From Polyangium fumosum (GTDB lineage: Bacteria; Myxococcota_A; Polyangia; Polyangiales; Polyangiaceae): a stretch of 64,000 nucleotides of DNA. The stretch covers positions 25,026 to 89,025 of the forward strand of contig NZ_SSMQ01000052.1 of NCBI RefSeq assembly GCF_005144585.1, read 5' to 3'. A program made the position numbers and the translations under genes. Below the pieces are notes generated by a model, which saw only the letters and a program-made list of their open reading frames with translations, was not told the origin of the DNA and made no database searches. Below, in pieces: positions 63,279-64,000 of this stretch. The stretch's first letter is position 1, and every line of letters begins with the position of its first letter.

Positions 63279-64000
63279 TCAGCGCGAATCGTAGCCGAGC
63301 GTGAGCATGGGGATGAGGGAGACGCCGAGCGTGTTCTCCCGGACGGACACGCCCGCGGAGCCGTTTGGCCCGTCCGCGCGTGTGGTCACGAAGAGCGCGC
63401 TCGGGTGGAAGAGCATGAGCGCGTCGATGCCGATATTGAAGCCGCCGCGGCGGCGCGAGGGGCCGCTCGGGTTCGCCGTGGAGAGGCCAAAACGAAGGTT
63501 GAGGCCCGGCTTGAAGCCGGCGGAGGCGATTTCGGTGACCTCGGCGACGCCGTCGATGCTCACCCCGGTGGTGATGCCGCCGAGGGCGCCGCGCGCGAGG
63601 ACGGGGCCGCCGCCGACGTAGAATCGGTTGCCGAAAATGGCCTCGGCAATGGCGCCGACGTACCAGTACGAGATGCCCGAGACGCCCACGTTGATGCCGT
63701 CGAATCCGACATCGGCGCTGAACCCGAATCCACCGGTGCCGCCGATGGCGGCGTACGCGCTGAAGATGTTCGAGACCTGGTAGCCGATGCGGCCCTCGGC
63801 GCCGATGGTGAACATCGATTGCGGGACGTGCCACCCGAGGTTGCCGGAGACACCCCAGCGAACGCGGCCGCCCGGATCCTCGGGGGTTTCTTCGTTCGGT
63901 TCGGTCTTGGGGGGCGCGGCGGGCGCGGCGGGCGCGGCGGGGGGCGCGGCGGTGTCCGCCGGCGGCGCGGCGGTGTCCGCCGGCGGCGGAGGGGGAGGCG
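63279..64000 (-). CDS. Predicted outer-membrane protein, 5' end outside window
   Basis: The frame is open to the right edge. The right end encodes a Pro/Ala/Asp-Thr-rich linker (with a repeated PPADTAA pattern), followed by GGRVRWGVSGNLGWHVPQS and then alternating strands: MFTIGAEGRIGYQVSNIFSA, GFGFSADVGFDGINVGVSG, ISYWYVGAIAEAIFGNRFYV and NIGIDALMLFHPSALFVTTR. The Gly/aromatic strand pattern is that of a beta-barrel outer-membrane domain; the end, LTLGYDSR, lacks the usual terminal Phe. The ATG at 63815 inside the frame is likely not the start. Signal peptide lies outside the window. Confidence 0.65.
   Translation of the reverse strand, partial: PPPPPPADTAAPPADTAAPPAAPAAPAAPPKTEPNEETPEDPGGRVRWGVSGNLGWHVPQSMFTIGAEGRIGYQVSNIFSAYAAIGGTGGFGFSADVGFDGINVGVSGISYWYVGAIAEAIFGNRFYVGGGPVLARGALGGITTGVSIDGVAEVTEIASAGFKPGLNLRFGLSTANPSGPSRRRGGFNIGIDALMLFHPSALFVTTRADGPNGSAGVSVRENTLGVSLIPMLTLGYDSR

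Overview
The window is very GC-rich and densely coded on both strands. It looks like a myxobacterium, most likely from the Sorangium/Polyangium branch; this is inferred from gene content only. Supporting signs are many lipoproteins with Gly- or Pro/Ala-rich linkers, an AgmX/PglI-type C-terminal domain, two secreted proteins with MYXO-CTERM-like tails, a DUF4388-like/J-like multidomain protein, a PP2C phosphatase fused to a cyclic-nucleotide-binding domain, and DUF1501/DUF1549-type secreted protein sets.

Layout. 0-9.3 kb: a large uncharacterised protein cut by the window edge, a TesB-like thioesterase, the PP2C-cNMP fusion, an outer-membrane barrel protein followed by a membrane protein, and an RluA pseudouridine synthase. 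9.3-14.5 kb: mostly minus-strand membrane and envelope genes (DUF2207-like, SPW repeat, a DUF2231-Rieske fusion), then two small overlapping secreted proteins. 14.7-20.7 kb: a STAS regulator convergent with a two-domain Clp ATPase, a MYXO-CTERM-like protein, a peroxiredoxin lipoprotein with an in-frame UGA at the catalytic Cys position (probable selenoprotein), and an AgmX/PglI-type lipoprotein. 21.0-26.3 kb: a three-gene secreted set (Tat-exported DUF1501 protein, CxxCH lipoprotein, CxnCH lipoprotein), with three tandem 50-bp hairpin repeats before the third gene.

26.27-31.80 kb is a 5.5-kb island of visibly lower GC, bounded by perfect 76-bp direct repeats. It carries only two overlapping genes: a 1589-aa Mrr-nuclease/STAND ATPase (Avs-like) and an AbiEii-family nucleotidyltransferase. 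It sits between convergent genes whose 3' ends overlap, and the repeat restores both. This is the best candidate in the window for an undescribed anti-phage system.

31.8-39.4 kb: a HAD hydrolase, an acyl-CoA ligase, a secreted protein, a small TatA-like protein and the large DUF4388-like/J-like protein. 39.4-43.6 kb: glycan genes (methyltransferase, GT2, UDP-sugar epimerase, GDP-fucose synthase) with one XRE regulator. 43.8-45.9 kb: a Septu-like PtuA/PtuB defence pair. 46-58.1 kb: envelope glycan assembly (one AftB-like and two paralogous multi-pass transferases, a membrane sulfatase-fold enzyme, a flippase-like protein) with a truncated Uma2 gene. 58.1-64 kb: lipoproteins, an ETFB-methyltransferase-like enzyme, a GreA-like factor, a second acyl-CoA ligase and an outer-membrane protein cut by the right edge.

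No rRNA, tRNA or CRISPR array was recognised. All assignments come from reading motifs; no database search was run.
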